Notes: a model not told the origin generated them from the letters alone. Counted from the first letter of the stretch, positions 1-7,592 are shown. The stretch is 14,241 bases of DNA from DATDRS01 sp035291605 (GCA_035291605.1 DATDRS010000362.1:1-14241), one strand, 5' to 3'. A program made the numbers and translations.

Positions 1-350
1 TTTTTTTAGGTCGGGGTGGATAGGGTGGGAAGAACACAGGCGAACTTCCAGCGCAGCGCGCAAGAGCAAATTCCTCCATTGTGGATGAACATTATTATAA
101 GAGAAAAAGGCCTGTCCAGTGACTATCATCACCCTGGAGGAGGCTCACCTGTCATGGGTTTGGTTAGACGCGGAACTTGCGGGAAAATCAAGACGAGGCA
201 GCACGCGCGATGCCTTCTGATAAAATTCTCAGCGAATGCTTAGTATTCTCTTATGTACTGTTGTTACCTTTTAGGGTACCAGTTTAGCACCAGCCTGTGA
301 AACGGTTGTTCGCCCCGAACACGTATGACATCCCGAAAGGAATGAGAACA
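1..350. other. Intergenic leader region upstream of the dioxygenase gene
   Basis: No convincing gene is visible in these 350 bases. The window opens with seven T residues, which could be the tail of a terminator lying outside the window. A 75-codon open frame (16-243) has no recognisable domain; its best internal start (ATG at 154, after GGAGG near 137) would give only 29 residues. The 3' half is more AT-rich than the flanks and probably holds the promoter and leader of the gene starting at 351. Confidence 0.55.
218..226 (+). promoter_or_regulatory. Candidate extended -10 promoter element
   Basis: The sequence TG-A-TAAAAT matches an extended -10 element (TGnTATAAT) in five of six core positions. 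No good -35 hexamer lies 16-18 bp upstream, as can be the case for extended -10 promoters. It would give a leader of roughly 115 bases before the ATG at 351. This is pattern matching only. Confidence 0.3.
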
Positions 351-1088
351 ATGCTGAAGCGTTCACTCACGAAGATGAGCCGTCGCAACTTCCTTTGGAC
401 GTTGCTCACGATACCGGCCTCGTATGTGCTGGCGGCATGCGACCGGCTGATCGCCGGCACCCCCGCCGCACAGGCCGTAGCCCAACCGGCGACCGAACCG
501 CCGGCGGCGTCCGCGCCTGCGCAACCGGCCCTGACTGAGACAGCGCCCGCTCAGCCTGCGCCGACCGAGCCGCCGCCGACCCAGGTTTTGCCCCCGACCC
601 CGGCGTGCGGTGATGATGACCAGGTGACGGCGGCGCAGACGGAAGGACCGTACTACACGCCCAACTCACCGGAGCGCACGTCTTTGCTGGAACCGGGCCT
701 GGCCGGGACTCGCCTCGTGCTCACCGGGTATGTTCTGACGACGGATTGCCAGCCCGTTGGGCGCGCGCTGCTCGACTTCTGGCACGCCGATGATACGGGC
801 GTGTACGACAACGTCGGCTACAAACTGCGCGGACATCAATTCACCGACGAGGCGGGGCGCTACTCCCTCGAAACCATCGTCCCGGGGCTGTATCCCGGCC
901 GGACGCGGCATATTCACGTGAAAGTTCAAGCGCCAGATCAGGCGGTCCTGACCAGCCAGCTTTACTTCCCTGGGGAGCCGCAAAATAGCACCGATCGCAT
1001 CTTCCTCCCGGAGTTGCTGATGGACGTGCAGGAGGCGGCTGACGGCAAGCGCGCTACTTTCAACTTCGTCCTGGGCATCGGATCGTAG
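351..1088 (+). CDS. Tat-exported lipoprotein, intradiol ring-cleavage dioxygenase family
   Basis: Predicted non-heme Fe(III) enzyme of the catechol/protocatechuate intradiol dioxygenase family, which opens catecholic rings between the two hydroxyls. I chose ATG at 351 (245 aa) because AAAGGA lies 9 bp upstream (336-341) and this places a Tat signal at the N-terminus; the frame stays open to a GTG at 297. Residues 10-30 hold SRRNFL, a hydrophobic stretch and the lipobox LAAC (lipidated Cys30). A Pro/Ala/Thr-rich linker follows to about residue 82. The catalytic domain starts near TEGPYY and keeps all four iron ligands: Tyr152 (GVY), Tyr181 (GLYP), His187 and His189 (HIH). The Tyr181-to-His187 spacing is shorter than in classical protocatechuate dioxygenase, as in other exported family members. 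Tat export fits a protein folded with its iron in the cytoplasm. The substrate is unknown; oxidation of extracellular lignin- or humic-type phenolics is an inference. Confidence 0.88.
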   Translation: MLKRSLTKMSRRNFLWTLLTIPASYVLAACDRLIAGTPAAQAVAQPATEPPAASAPAQPALTETAPAQPAPTEPPPTQVLPPTPACGDDDQVTAAQTEGPYYTPNSPERTSLLEPGLAGTRLVLTGYVLTTDCQPVGRALLDFWHADDTGVYDNVGYKLRGHQFTDEAGRYSLETIVPGLYPGRTRHIHVKVQAPDQAVLTSQLYFPGEPQNSTDRIFLPELLMDVQEAADGKRATFNFVLGIGS

Positions 1089-1113
1089 CACCTCGACCCG
1101 AATGGGCACACAC

Positions 1114-1150
1114 GCCCCGGGCGCCGTAGCGTTCCGGGGCTGCCTATTTT
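1114..1150. terminator. Candidate terminator between convergent genes
   Basis: GCCCCGG (1114-1120) and CCGGGGC (1134-1140) form a perfect 7-bp stem with a 13-base loop, followed by TGCCTATTTT. It lies 25 bp after the dioxygenase stop codon and could also stop transcription of the opposing YceI gene. The U-tract is interrupted, so it is a weak intrinsic terminator by sequence. Confidence 0.45.
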
Positions 1151-1197
1151 CTGCGGATGGGGTCTTCGGACAGGAACATATAGGCAGGCGGGAGGAA

Positions 1198-1977
1198 TTA
1201 CGGGCTGCCTGATGAGTCCAGAACAAGATGGAAATCGAATTCGAGCTGGATAGGCTCCTGGATGCTCAGCACGACGGGCACCCGCGGCGCCGTCATGCCG
1301 AAGTCGGCAAAATTGAAGCTGGTTGAGGCGCTGCCCACCAACTCCTGCCCGGCCACCTGGGCCTTCACGTCCCAGGTGGCCGGGCGGGTGACCCCATGCA
1401 CCGTCAAGTCGCCGACAAGTTGGAAGGTCACTTCACCCGAAGCGGGCAGGGGAGACGGAAGCCCCAGCGTTTCGGCGGGGACAAATTCGGCGGTGGGGAA
1501 TCGGCTGGTTTCGAGCGTGTTGCGTTGGATGAAGTTGTCTCGTCGGTTTTGGTCGCTTTTGAGAGTGCGCAGGTCTACGACGAACATGGATCCGTCGCGC
1601 ACCACCGTCCCATCAGTCTGGATGACGATTGAGCCTGAGATGTCACGGGTCACGCCGACGGCATCGCTGGGGAACGACAGACTGGCAAGCTGCTCTCTTA
1701 CCCGGTAACGCGCTTCGTTCCCGTCGGGAGCAAGCACAAGGCGGAGTTGATTGCCGGAGGCGGCTGGAGCCGGTTCAGTCGGGGTGAGCGGGTCAGGGGC
1801 CGTGGCTGCTCCTGCTTCCGTCGGCGCCGGTATAACTGGCGCGGTTGTGCTGGTCGCCTGGGGGCTTACCCCCTCCGGAGCGCCGAGGAGCGAACACGCC
1901 GCCAGCATCAGGGCCAAGACAGCCCAGAGGATTAGCGGAGACTTCGGGAATGGCAGAGTAGTTGGTCGCGTCAGCAT
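1198..1977 (-). CDS. YceI-family lipoprotein
   Basis: A 259-residue lipoprotein with a C-terminal YceI-like domain, a lipocalin-like beta-barrel that in known members binds polyisoprenoid or other long amphiphilic molecules. Start chosen at 1977 because AAAAGGA (1991-1985) lies 7 bp upstream; an in-frame ATG at 2016 would add 13 residues before the signal. A hydrophobic stretch at residues 15-27 ends in LAAC (lipidated Cys28), followed by an Ala/Pro/Thr linker to about residue 74. The domain spans about 88-252, with the hallmark strand GDLTVHGVTRPATWDV (189-204) and FGMTAP (226-231). It should sit on the outer face of the cytoplasmic membrane. It converges with the dioxygenase gene and diverges from the hydrolase/two-component operon, so it may share the control region at 1978-2185. 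The ligand is unknown; a periplasmic quinone or lipid carrier near the redox enzyme is possible but speculative. Confidence 0.88.
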   Translation of the reverse strand: MLTRPTTLPFPKSPLILWAVLALMLAACSLLGAPEGVSPQATSTTAPVIPAPTEAGAATAPDPLTPTEPAPAASGNQLRLVLAPDGNEARYRVREQLASLSFPSDAVGVTRDISGSIVIQTDGTVVRDGSMFVVDLRTLKSDQNRRDNFIQRNTLETSRFPTAEFVPAETLGLPSPLPASGEVTFQLVGDLTVHGVTRPATWDVKAQVAGQELVGSASTSFNFADFGMTAPRVPVVLSIQEPIQLEFDFHLVLDSSGSP

Positions 1978-2059
1978 AGACGTATCCTTTTCAGTTTGTT
2001 GTGCTGGATTACACATTCCGCCGGTTAATGACCTCTAATCAAATCCTGTGAGTCGGCTA

Positions 2060-2130
2060 AGAATAAACGCAGACCTGTGTATTCTAACCTTTCTTATCAT
2101 CTTCTTAGGCTAAATTTGGGATTCGTCTAA
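2060..2130. promoter_or_regulatory. AT-rich divergent control region with repeated TTCTWA motifs
   Basis: This AT-rich patch lies between the divergent YceI and hydrolase genes. TTCTAA (2082-2087), TTCTTA (2091-2096) and TTCTTA (2102-2107) recur at 9-11 bp steps, with a related GTCTAA at 2125-2130. AGAATA (2060-2065) and TATTCT (2080-2085) form a 6-bp inverted repeat. Direct repeats spaced about one helical turn are the usual target form for OmpR/PhoB-type regulators, and such a regulator is encoded in the downstream operon. I see no strong sigma-70 promoter on either strand, which fits an activator-dependent promoter. The link is an inference. Confidence 0.35.
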
Positions 2131-2185
2131 ACTTGATGGAGTATCCAGATGATCCAGTAAAACAACGTATCAGAGGAGGTGCGAG

Positions 2186-3190
2186 ATGAACGAATTCCAA
2201 CGCTACCTGGTCGAAGAGTTTGTCGAAGACTATCAGGAGCGCCGGTTGTCGCGGCGCGAGGCGCTAAAACTGATCGCGTCCATCACGGGGAGTCTGATTG
2301 CCGCGCACACGTTCCTGGCCGCGTGCGCGCCTTCGCCCCAGACCGCCCCGACTGCACTGCCCACGTCTACGGCGCCCCCGACGGACGCCCCGAGCCTGTC
2401 ACCCACTTCTGCGCCTGAACCGACGGCGCCGCCAACACCTGCCGAAGCCTCGGCCACGGCCACGGCCCCGTCGCTCAGCGGGACGGTCAGCCCAGAGGAC
2501 CCGGCGATTGAGGCGGCGCCAGTTCAGTTTCCGGATGAGGGTACGACGCTGATGGGGTATCTGGCTCGTCCCATAGGCGATGGACCGTTCCCGGTCGTGC
2601 TCGTCTGCCACGAGAATCGCGGCCTCACCGAGCACATCAGAGACGTTACCCGCCGCCTGGCGAAGGCCGGGTACGTGGCGCTGGCGGTTGATTTGCTATC
2701 GCGCCAGGGAGGCACCGAGGCCATAGGTTCCGGGGATGTGCCCGGCGTGTTGGGGAACATGCCGCCTGATCAGTTCGTCCAGGATTTCCTGAGCGGCTGG
2801 CGTTACCTGCAGGATCAGTCATTTGCCCAGGCCGACCGCGTGGGGATGGTGGGCTTTTGCTTCGGGGGCGGGGTGACGTGGCGGGTTGCGACCGAGATGC
2901 CGGAATTGAAGGCGGCGGTGCCGTTCTACGGCCCGCACCCATCGGTTGACGCCGTGCCAAACATCAATGCAGCCGTGCTGGCGGTTTACGCCGAGCGCGA
3001 TCAGCGCATCAACCAGGGCATTCCCGCCATGGAAGCCGCCATGCAACAAAACAACAAGGTCTACGAAAAAGTGATTTACCCGGATGCGGATCATGCCTTC
3101 CACAATGACACGGGATCGCGCTACAATCCAGAGGCGGCCCGGGACGCCTGGGCGCGGACGCTGGCGTGGTTCGAAAGATACCTGAAATGA
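2186..3190 (+). CDS. Tat-exported dienelactone hydrolase-family lipoprotein
   Basis: A 334-residue alpha/beta-hydrolase of the dienelactone hydrolase (carboxymethylenebutenolidase) family, which opens lactones or esters with a Cys-His-Asp triad. The start follows GAGGAGG (2173-2179). Residues 22-47 hold LSRREALKLI, a hydrophobic core and LAAC (lipidated Cys47), so Tat export and lipidation are predicted. A Pro/Ala/Thr linker runs to about residue 100. The domain shows VVLVCHENRGL (oxyanion region), nucleophile elbow GFCFGGG with Cys225, Asp272 in ERDQR and His303 in DADHAFHND. First gene of an apparent operon with the response regulator (41-bp gap), kinase and second hydrolase. Classical family members are cytoplasmic and act in chlorocatechol degradation; the export signal makes this one unusual, though the nearby exported dioxygenase is suggestive. 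Substrate not predictable. Confidence 0.9.
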   Translation: MNEFQRYLVEEFVEDYQERRLSRREALKLIASITGSLIAAHTFLAACAPSPQTAPTALPTSTAPPTDAPSLSPTSAPEPTAPPTPAEASATATAPSLSGTVSPEDPAIEAAPVQFPDEGTTLMGYLARPIGDGPFPVVLVCHENRGLTEHIRDVTRRLAKAGYVALAVDLLSRQGGTEAIGSGDVPGVLGNMPPDQFVQDFLSGWRYLQDQSFAQADRVGMVGFCFGGGVTWRVATEMPELKAAVPFYGPHPSVDAVPNINAAVLAVYAERDQRINQGIPAMEAAMQQNNKVYEKVIYPDADHAFHNDTGSRYNPEAARDAWARTLAWFERYLK

Positions 3191-3231
3191 GTTGAGCGAA
3201 TGTCCCCCGGCGAGCCGCCGCGGAAACGCTG

Positions 3232-3909
3232 ATGACCACTGTTCTGGTTGTGGACGACGACCGTAAGATCACCGACATGCTCCGGCGCACGTTGGCCTAC
3301 GAAGGCTATCACGTCCTGGTCGCGGCCGATGGCCACGAAGCGATCGCCCAGGCGGCGGCCCGACGGCCTGACCTCGTCGTGCTCGACTGGTTGATGCCCG
3401 GCCTGGACGGGATCGAGGTGGCAAAACGCCTCCACGCAGCGGACAACGCGTTGATTCTGATGCTGACCGCCCGCGACGCCACAGAAGACCGGGTGACCGG
3501 GTTGGACAGCGGCGCCGACGATTACCTGGTCAAGCCGTTTACCCCTGCCGAACTCCTCGCCCGTATCCGGGCCTTATTGCGGCGCTCGGAGGCCTCCAGC
3601 AAAGAGAAACCGCTTTCCTTTGCCGATCTCCATCTGGATCCCATCACCCGCGAGACGCGGCGGGGCGGGCGGCCTTTCGGCCTCACGCCCACGGAATTCG
3701 ATCTGCTGCGTTATCTTTTGCTCCATCCCCGCCAGGTTCTGCCGCGGGCGCGGATTCTGGAGGAGATCTGGGGTTACGACTTTGCCGGCAACGGAAACGT
3801 GCTCGACGTCTACATCGGCTATCTCCGCACAAAAACGGAGGCCGGCGGCGAACCCCGCTTGATTCAGACGGTGCGCGGCGTGGGTTACGTCCTGCGCGAA
3901 GACGCTTGA
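3232..3909 (+). CDS. OmpR/PhoB-family response regulator
   Basis: A 225-residue transcription factor of a two-component system. The receiver domain (residues 1-118) keeps the acidic pocket Asp8-Asp10, phospho-acceptor Asp52 (VVLDWLMPG), Thr79 and Lys101 (VKPF). The winged-helix DNA-binding domain (about 128-223) shows GLTPTEFDLLRYLLLHPRQVLPR, the recognition-helix region NVLDVYIGYLRTK and the final hairpin IQTVRGVGYVLRE. The length is normal for the family. The ribosome-binding site is weak, so translation may depend partly on coupling to the upstream hydrolase. Its stop codon is one base from the kinase start, so the two are a cognate pair by context. Likely targets are the operon itself and the divergent YceI gene; the signal is unknown. 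Confidence 0.95.
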   Translation: MTTVLVVDDDRKITDMLRRTLAYEGYHVLVAADGHEAIAQAAARRPDLVVLDWLMPGLDGIEVAKRLHAADNALILMLTARDATEDRVTGLDSGADDYLVKPFTPAELLARIRALLRRSEASSKEKPLSFADLHLDPITRETRRGGRPFGLTPTEFDLLRYLLLHPRQVLPRARILEEIWGYDFAGNGNVLDVYIGYLRTKTEAGGEPRLIQTVRGVGYVLREDA

Positions 3910-3910
3910 G

Positions 3911-5314
3911 ATGTCGATCCGCCTGCGCCTCACCCTGCTGTACAGCGCCATCCTGGCGTTGACCCTGTTTGCATTCAGCATGGCCCTCTACTTCACTGCC
4001 TCGCGTGTCACCCTGGCCGTGGTCGAAGGGGCGCTGGCCGACGAGTCCAAACGCCTGACTGCCTCGCGCGATTTTCAGATTGAGCACATCGGCTATCGCT
4101 CCTACAAGTTTGCCGATCCGCCGATATACATCCAGACTCTGTGGGTGGATGGCCAGGTCGCCGACCGGACCGCCAATCTTGGCGATTACGTCCTTCCGCT
4201 CAGCGATGCGGGTTGGCGCACCTGCCGGAAGGGTGAGCCCTGGATTGAAGTTGTACCCACCGAGAATGGGCGGCTGATGATCTATAGCCAGCCGGTCTGG
4301 AAGCAGGGCCAGGCAGAAGGCATCGTCCAGGTGGCCCGCTCGCTCATCGAGTACGATCAGTCATTGGAAACCTTGAGGAATATTCTCGCCAGCGGCAGTC
4401 TGGTCGCCACGCTGACCACCGTGGGCCTGGGCTGGGTGCTGGCGGGAGCGGCTCTGCGCCCCATCAATAAAATCACCCAGACCGCAGAGGCCATCGGGGC
4501 CGAGCGTGATTTCGACCACCGCGTCAATTACACCGGACCCAATGACGAAGTGGGCCGATTGAGCACCACCTTCAACGCCATGTTGACCGAGTTGCAGTCG
4601 GCCTACCGGCAGCTTGAACAAGCCCTCCACGCTCAGCGCCGCTTCGTGGCGGATGCCTCGCACGAACTGCGCACCCCGCTCACGACGATCCGGGGCAATC
4701 TCGGGCTGTTAGAGCGCAAACCGCCGATCACGGCCGAGGACCGGCTGGCCGTCGTCGCCGACACCATTGAAGAATGTGACCGGCTGATCCGCCTGATCAG
4801 CAAGCTTCTCGTGCTGGCCCGCGCCGACAGCGGGTTGGTGTTGCGTCAGGAGGCTGTGCCCATCAAACCGTTCGTGGATGATCTATGTCGCCAGGCCAGA
4901 CTGCTCACATCAGGTAAGACGATCCGATGTGACAATGTGCTCGACGTCGCCGCCCTCGGCGACCGCGACGCGCTCAAGCAGGTGCTGCTGATCCTGCTCG
5001 ACAACGCCCTCAAGTACACTCCGCCGCACGGCGCCGTGACGATTGCAACTGCGCTCGTTGGCCAGCAAATCGCCGTCCGCATCCACGACACGGGGCCGGG
5101 CATTCCCGCCGCAGCCCTCCCGCACATCTTCGAGCGTTTCTACCGCGTGGAGGCGGCCCGCACCAGCGCCGGCGCCGGCCTGGGCCTGGCAATTGCCAAA
5201 GAATTGACGGAAGCACAGGGCGGCCGGATCGTAGTCGAAAGCCGGGAGGGGCAGGGCAGCACGTTTACGGTAACGCTGCCTCAGGCTTCAGAGGTCCAGG
5301 GGGGTACGGAGTAG
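3911..5314 (+). CDS. HAMP-containing sensor histidine kinase
   Basis: A 467-residue membrane kinase and presumed partner of the preceding OmpR-type regulator. Order: TM1 (about 9-32), an extracytoplasmic sensor region (about 33-156) of no family I recognise, TM2 (about 158-182), HAMP (about 182-235), HisKA with phospho-acceptor His251 (ASHELRTPL), and HATPase_c with N-box Asn365 (LLDNALKYT), G1 motif Asp393 (HDTGPGIP), F-box (FERFYR) and G2 motif (GAGLGLAIAKEL). All kinase motifs look intact. ATG at 3911 lies one base after the regulator stop, so translational coupling is likely. The sensor region is rich in Trp and Tyr and contains one Cys (105). The flanking genes encode exported hydrolases, so an envelope stress or extracellular substrate cue is a reasonable guess. 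Confidence 0.95.
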   Translation: MSIRLRLTLLYSAILALTLFAFSMALYFTASRVTLAVVEGALADESKRLTASRDFQIEHIGYRSYKFADPPIYIQTLWVDGQVADRTANLGDYVLPLSDAGWRTCRKGEPWIEVVPTENGRLMIYSQPVWKQGQAEGIVQVARSLIEYDQSLETLRNILASGSLVATLTTVGLGWVLAGAALRPINKITQTAEAIGAERDFDHRVNYTGPNDEVGRLSTTFNAMLTELQSAYRQLEQALHAQRRFVADASHELRTPLTTIRGNLGLLERKPPITAEDRLAVVADTIEECDRLIRLISKLLVLARADSGLVLRQEAVPIKPFVDDLCRQARLLTSGKTIRCDNVLDVAALGDRDALKQVLLILLDNALKYTPPHGAVTIATALVGQQIAVRIHDTGPGIPAAALPHIFERFYRVEAARTSAGAGLGLAIAKELTEAQGGRIVVESREGQGSTFTVTLPQASEVQGGTE

Positions 5315-5324
5315 CAACGACTTG

Positions 5325-6461
5325 ATGAAGACGCTAAAGAACGGCTTAATCTTGATGACGTTGGCCGCGCTGGCGGTCGCCTGCAGTCGCAACGCACAGC
5401 CGGCGCCGATGGCAGAGGCGATTGCGCTGCAAGCGACTGGTACGCCGATGCTCACGGCGACGGCGGCGGCAACACTCGCGCCGACCGCCACCGCAACCTC
5501 CACAGCAACCGCGACGCCCACCGCGACGCCGACCCCGACCGCCACCGCGACGCCGCACCCGCTCACCATCCAGGCGATGCGGGGCCGAGACTACCCCGGC
5601 AGTGATATCGTCATCGAACAGACGCTAGAGCCGGGAAGCAACTACCACCGCTACATCGCCTCGTACCAGTCCGAGGGCCTGAAAATCTATGCCCTGCTCA
5701 CGACGCCGCTCGGGGAGAAACCGCCCGCAGGTTGGCCGGTCATCATCTTCAATCATGGTTTCATCCCGCCTGCACAGTATCGCACAACGGAACGATATGT
5801 GGCGTACGTGGATAACCTGGCGCGGAGTGGGTATATCATTTTTCGTCCTGACTATCGCGGGCACGGCAGCTCAGAGGGCGAGGCCCGAGGCGCGTACGGC
5901 TCGCCCGATTACGTCGTGGACGCGCTCAACGCCGTCGGCTCCATCAAGCGATACGCGCAGGCCGATCCAAGCCGGATCGGGATGTGGGGCCATTCGATGG
6001 GCGGATACATCACGCTGCGTTCCATGGTGATCACCAGCGACCTCAAAGCGGGCGTCATCTGGGCGGGCGTCGTCGCCTCTTACCCTGACCTGATCACGCG
6101 CTGGAGGCGGGGGCCGACTCCGGCGGCCACCACGACGGCGACGCCCTCGCCCGGGAGGCGCTGGCGTACAGAGCTGATAGAAACCTACGGCCTGCCTGAG
6201 GAGAACCCCGACTTCTGGGACTCGATCTCGGCCAACGCGTTTCTTGACGATTTATCTGGCCCGCTCCAACTCCATCACGGCACGGCCGATACCTCCGTGC
6301 CGCTGGAGTTTTCCGAGATTTTGTATCAGCAAGTATTGGCGACGGGCAAAGCGGTGGAGTTCTACACCTACGAAGGCGCCGACCACAACATCGCCGGCGG
6401 CTTCAGCCTGGCCATGCAGCGCACGATCGCGTTCTTCGATGCGTATCTCAAAGGGCCATAG
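5325..6461 (+). CDS. Alpha/beta-hydrolase lipoprotein with Pro/Thr-rich linker
   Basis: A 378-residue exported hydrolase (peptidase S9 / acyl-esterase-like fold). ATG at 5325 is preferred over the adjoining TTG at 5322; GGAG lies 12 bp upstream and the kinase stop is 10 bp away, so this is the last gene of the operon. Residues 5-20 form a lipoprotein signal ending in LAVAC (Cys20). A strongly repetitive Ala/Thr/Pro stretch (about 44-82) tethers the domain. The catalytic core has NHGF (oxyanion region), RPDYRGHGSS, nucleophile elbow GHSMGG with Ser224, Asp322 (HGTADTSVP) and His354 (GADHNIAGG): a complete Ser-Asp-His triad, unlike the Cys-based enzyme at the operon head. A second Pro/Thr/Ala insertion near residues 262-276 lies between the nucleophile and the acid, where lid segments often sit. 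Peptidase versus esterase activity cannot be decided here. Confidence 0.88.
   Translation: MKTLKNGLILMTLAALAVACSRNAQPAPMAEAIALQATGTPMLTATAAATLAPTATATSTATATPTATPTPTATATPHPLTIQAMRGRDYPGSDIVIEQTLEPGSNYHRYIASYQSEGLKIYALLTTPLGEKPPAGWPVIIFNHGFIPPAQYRTTERYVAYVDNLARSGYIIFRPDYRGHGSSEGEARGAYGSPDYVVDALNAVGSIKRYAQADPSRIGMWGHSMGGYITLRSMVITSDLKAGVIWAGVVASYPDLITRWRRGPTPAATTTATPSPGRRWRTELIETYGLPEENPDFWDSISANAFLDDLSGPLQLHHGTADTSVPLEFSEILYQQVLATGKAVEFYTYEGADHNIAGGFSLAMQRTIAFFDAYLKGP
5455..5560 (+). repeat. Low-complexity Ala/Pro/Thr-coding repeat
   Basis: Imperfect GCGACGCC / ACCGCCACC-like units, repeated at 6- and 12-base steps, encode an alternating Thr-Ala-Thr-Pro tether behind the lipobox of the hydrolase. 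The antisense strand is open and would read Val-Ala-Val-Gly repeats, which is a by-product of the composition and not a gene. Such tracts can vary in copy number by replication slippage. Confidence 0.7.
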
Positions 6462-6506
6462 TCAGTCGTCTTGGATGGCAGCCGGTTTGACCTGGGCTGG
6501 GTGACG

Positions 6507-6536
6507 TTGCGCTCAGCAGGTGTGGTTTAGTAAAAT
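6507..6536 (+). promoter_or_regulatory. Weak candidate promoter before the lysyl-oxidase-like gene
   Basis: TTGCGC (6507-6512) and TAAAAT (6531-6536) are separated by 18 bp, in the 117-bp gap after the hydrolase stop. The -10 matches the sigma-70 consensus in five of six positions; the -35 is poor. The gap size and this element suggest the next gene is transcribed on its own. Confidence 0.3.
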
Positions 6537-6578
6537 GAGGCATGGATTCGCGGGCATGACGCCGGACCGAGGAACGCC

Positions 6579-7592
6579 ATGAAGCGCTTGACCGGCAAGA
6601 CGTTCGCTGCGATGGCAGCGGCGGTGTATCTCATCGCGGCTTCGCCGATGATGGTACGCGCTGGCCTACGCTCGCCGGCTTCGCCGGCCCACAGGGTGAC
6701 GCGGCTCAACGCCGGCGACCAACAAGACCCTGGGGGAGTTCGCAGCCCCGAAGTGGACGCCGCTGAGGACGATGGCGCCGGCTCGGAGGCGTTCGCCAAC
6801 CGGCCACAGCCATCGAGCTTCCCGCCGCGTGTGGCGGATGAAGATGAAGACGATCCAATGGCCGGCGAGCGAGTCGCGCAGGAGGCAGCCTGCTGCGCCG
6901 CTCAACCCGCCCTCCTCCTGCCCGACCTGCAGGTGTGGCCGCCTTTCGACCTCAGCGTGCAGCACCTCCCGTGGAACGGCCGCAGACGCCTCAGGCTGGC
7001 CATCACCTTTTGGAATAGCGGCCGCGGTCCGCTTGAGCTGCAGGGCGTCTTCGACTCGGCCTCTGGTCAGACGCAGGTGTGGCAGCAAATCCACGCCGAA
7101 GACGGCTCGGTCCAGCAGTATTCCGCCGGCGAATTCGTCTGGCATCCCGAGCATGGCCACTGGCACTTTGAAGATTTCGCCGTGTACGAGTTGTGGTCCG
7201 TATCGGCGAAGGGCGCTCTGGAGCGCGTGGTGGCCACGAGCGGCAAGGTCACATTCTGCATCCTGGAGACGAATGTGGTTGATGCAGACCGGCCTGACTT
7301 CTCAGGACGCCGGGCCTACGCCATCTGTGGACCTAACCGCCAGGGATTGTCGGTGGGTTGGGGCGACACCTACGCGTCCGATCTCGTCGGCCAGATGGTG
7401 GACGTTACCGATGTCTCCAACGGCGTTTATGCGTTGAAAGTCACTGTTGATCCCCACAACCGGCTAACGGAGGCCAGTGACTCGAACAACGCCGCCGTCG
7501 CCTATATTGAAATCAAGAATAAGCGTGTCTACGTCTTCGAAGATCGCCTGGAGGTCGTGGAGAGGCTCATGACATGTTCGGTTCTCTGTTGA
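6579..7592 (+). CDS. Secreted lysyl-oxidase-family protein (copper/quinone amine oxidase type)
   Basis: A 337-residue secreted protein. It starts at ATG 6579, 5 bp after a GGA motif. A Sec-type signal (1-28, likely cleaved after VRA) precedes an acidic, Pro-rich linker (about 30-105, with DEDEDD at 87-92) and a lysyl oxidase domain (about 112-312) that begins at LLLPDLQVW. The motif WHPEHGHWHFEDF gives His189, His192, His194 and His196, matching the WHxxHxHxH copper site of animal enzymes, where the last three bind copper. Lys223 (GKVTFC) and Tyr265 (GDTY) match the pair that makes lysine tyrosylquinone in human LOX (Lys320, Tyr355). QGLSVGWGDTY and DVTDVSNGVYALKVTVDPHNRLTEASDSNNA are also typical. 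Known members deaminate peptidyl lysines or primary amines, releasing aldehyde, hydrogen peroxide and ammonia. Activity here is predicted only. The C-terminal tail (about 313-337) is not part of the domain and ends in two cysteines. Confidence 0.85.
   Translation: MKRLTGKTFAAMAAAVYLIAASPMMVRAGLRSPASPAHRVTRLNAGDQQDPGGVRSPEVDAAEDDGAGSEAFANRPQPSSFPPRVADEDEDDPMAGERVAQEAACCAAQPALLLPDLQVWPPFDLSVQHLPWNGRRRLRLAITFWNSGRGPLELQGVFDSASGQTQVWQQIHAEDGSVQQYSAGEFVWHPEHGHWHFEDFAVYELWSVSAKGALERVVATSGKVTFCILETNVVDADRPDFSGRRAYAICGPNRQGLSVGWGDTYASDLVGQMVDVTDVSNGVYALKVTVDPHNRLTEASDSNNAAVAYIEIKNKRVYVFEDRLEVVERLMTCSVLC

Noticed and set aside
16..243. Open reading frame of 75 codons at the left edge
   Set aside because: No ribosome-binding site at the first ATG, no recognisable domain and an unlike-protein composition. 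An internal start at 154 has a GGAGG upstream but gives only 29 residues with no known relatives.
666..1226. 186-codon minus-strand open frame over the dioxygenase gene
   Set aside because: It is antisense to a well-supported enzyme with all four iron ligands; long antisense frames are expected in GC-rich DNA.
5288..5569. Minus-strand frame encoding Val/Ala/Gly repeats
   Set aside because: It is the complement of the Ala/Pro/Thr-coding tether of the hydrolase lipoprotein, without a start context or domain.
6674..6688. GCCGGC-TTC-GCCGGC hairpin
   Set aside because: It lies inside the coding sequence of the lysyl-oxidase-like protein about 95 bases after its start, has no T-run, and such hairpins are common in GC-rich codons.
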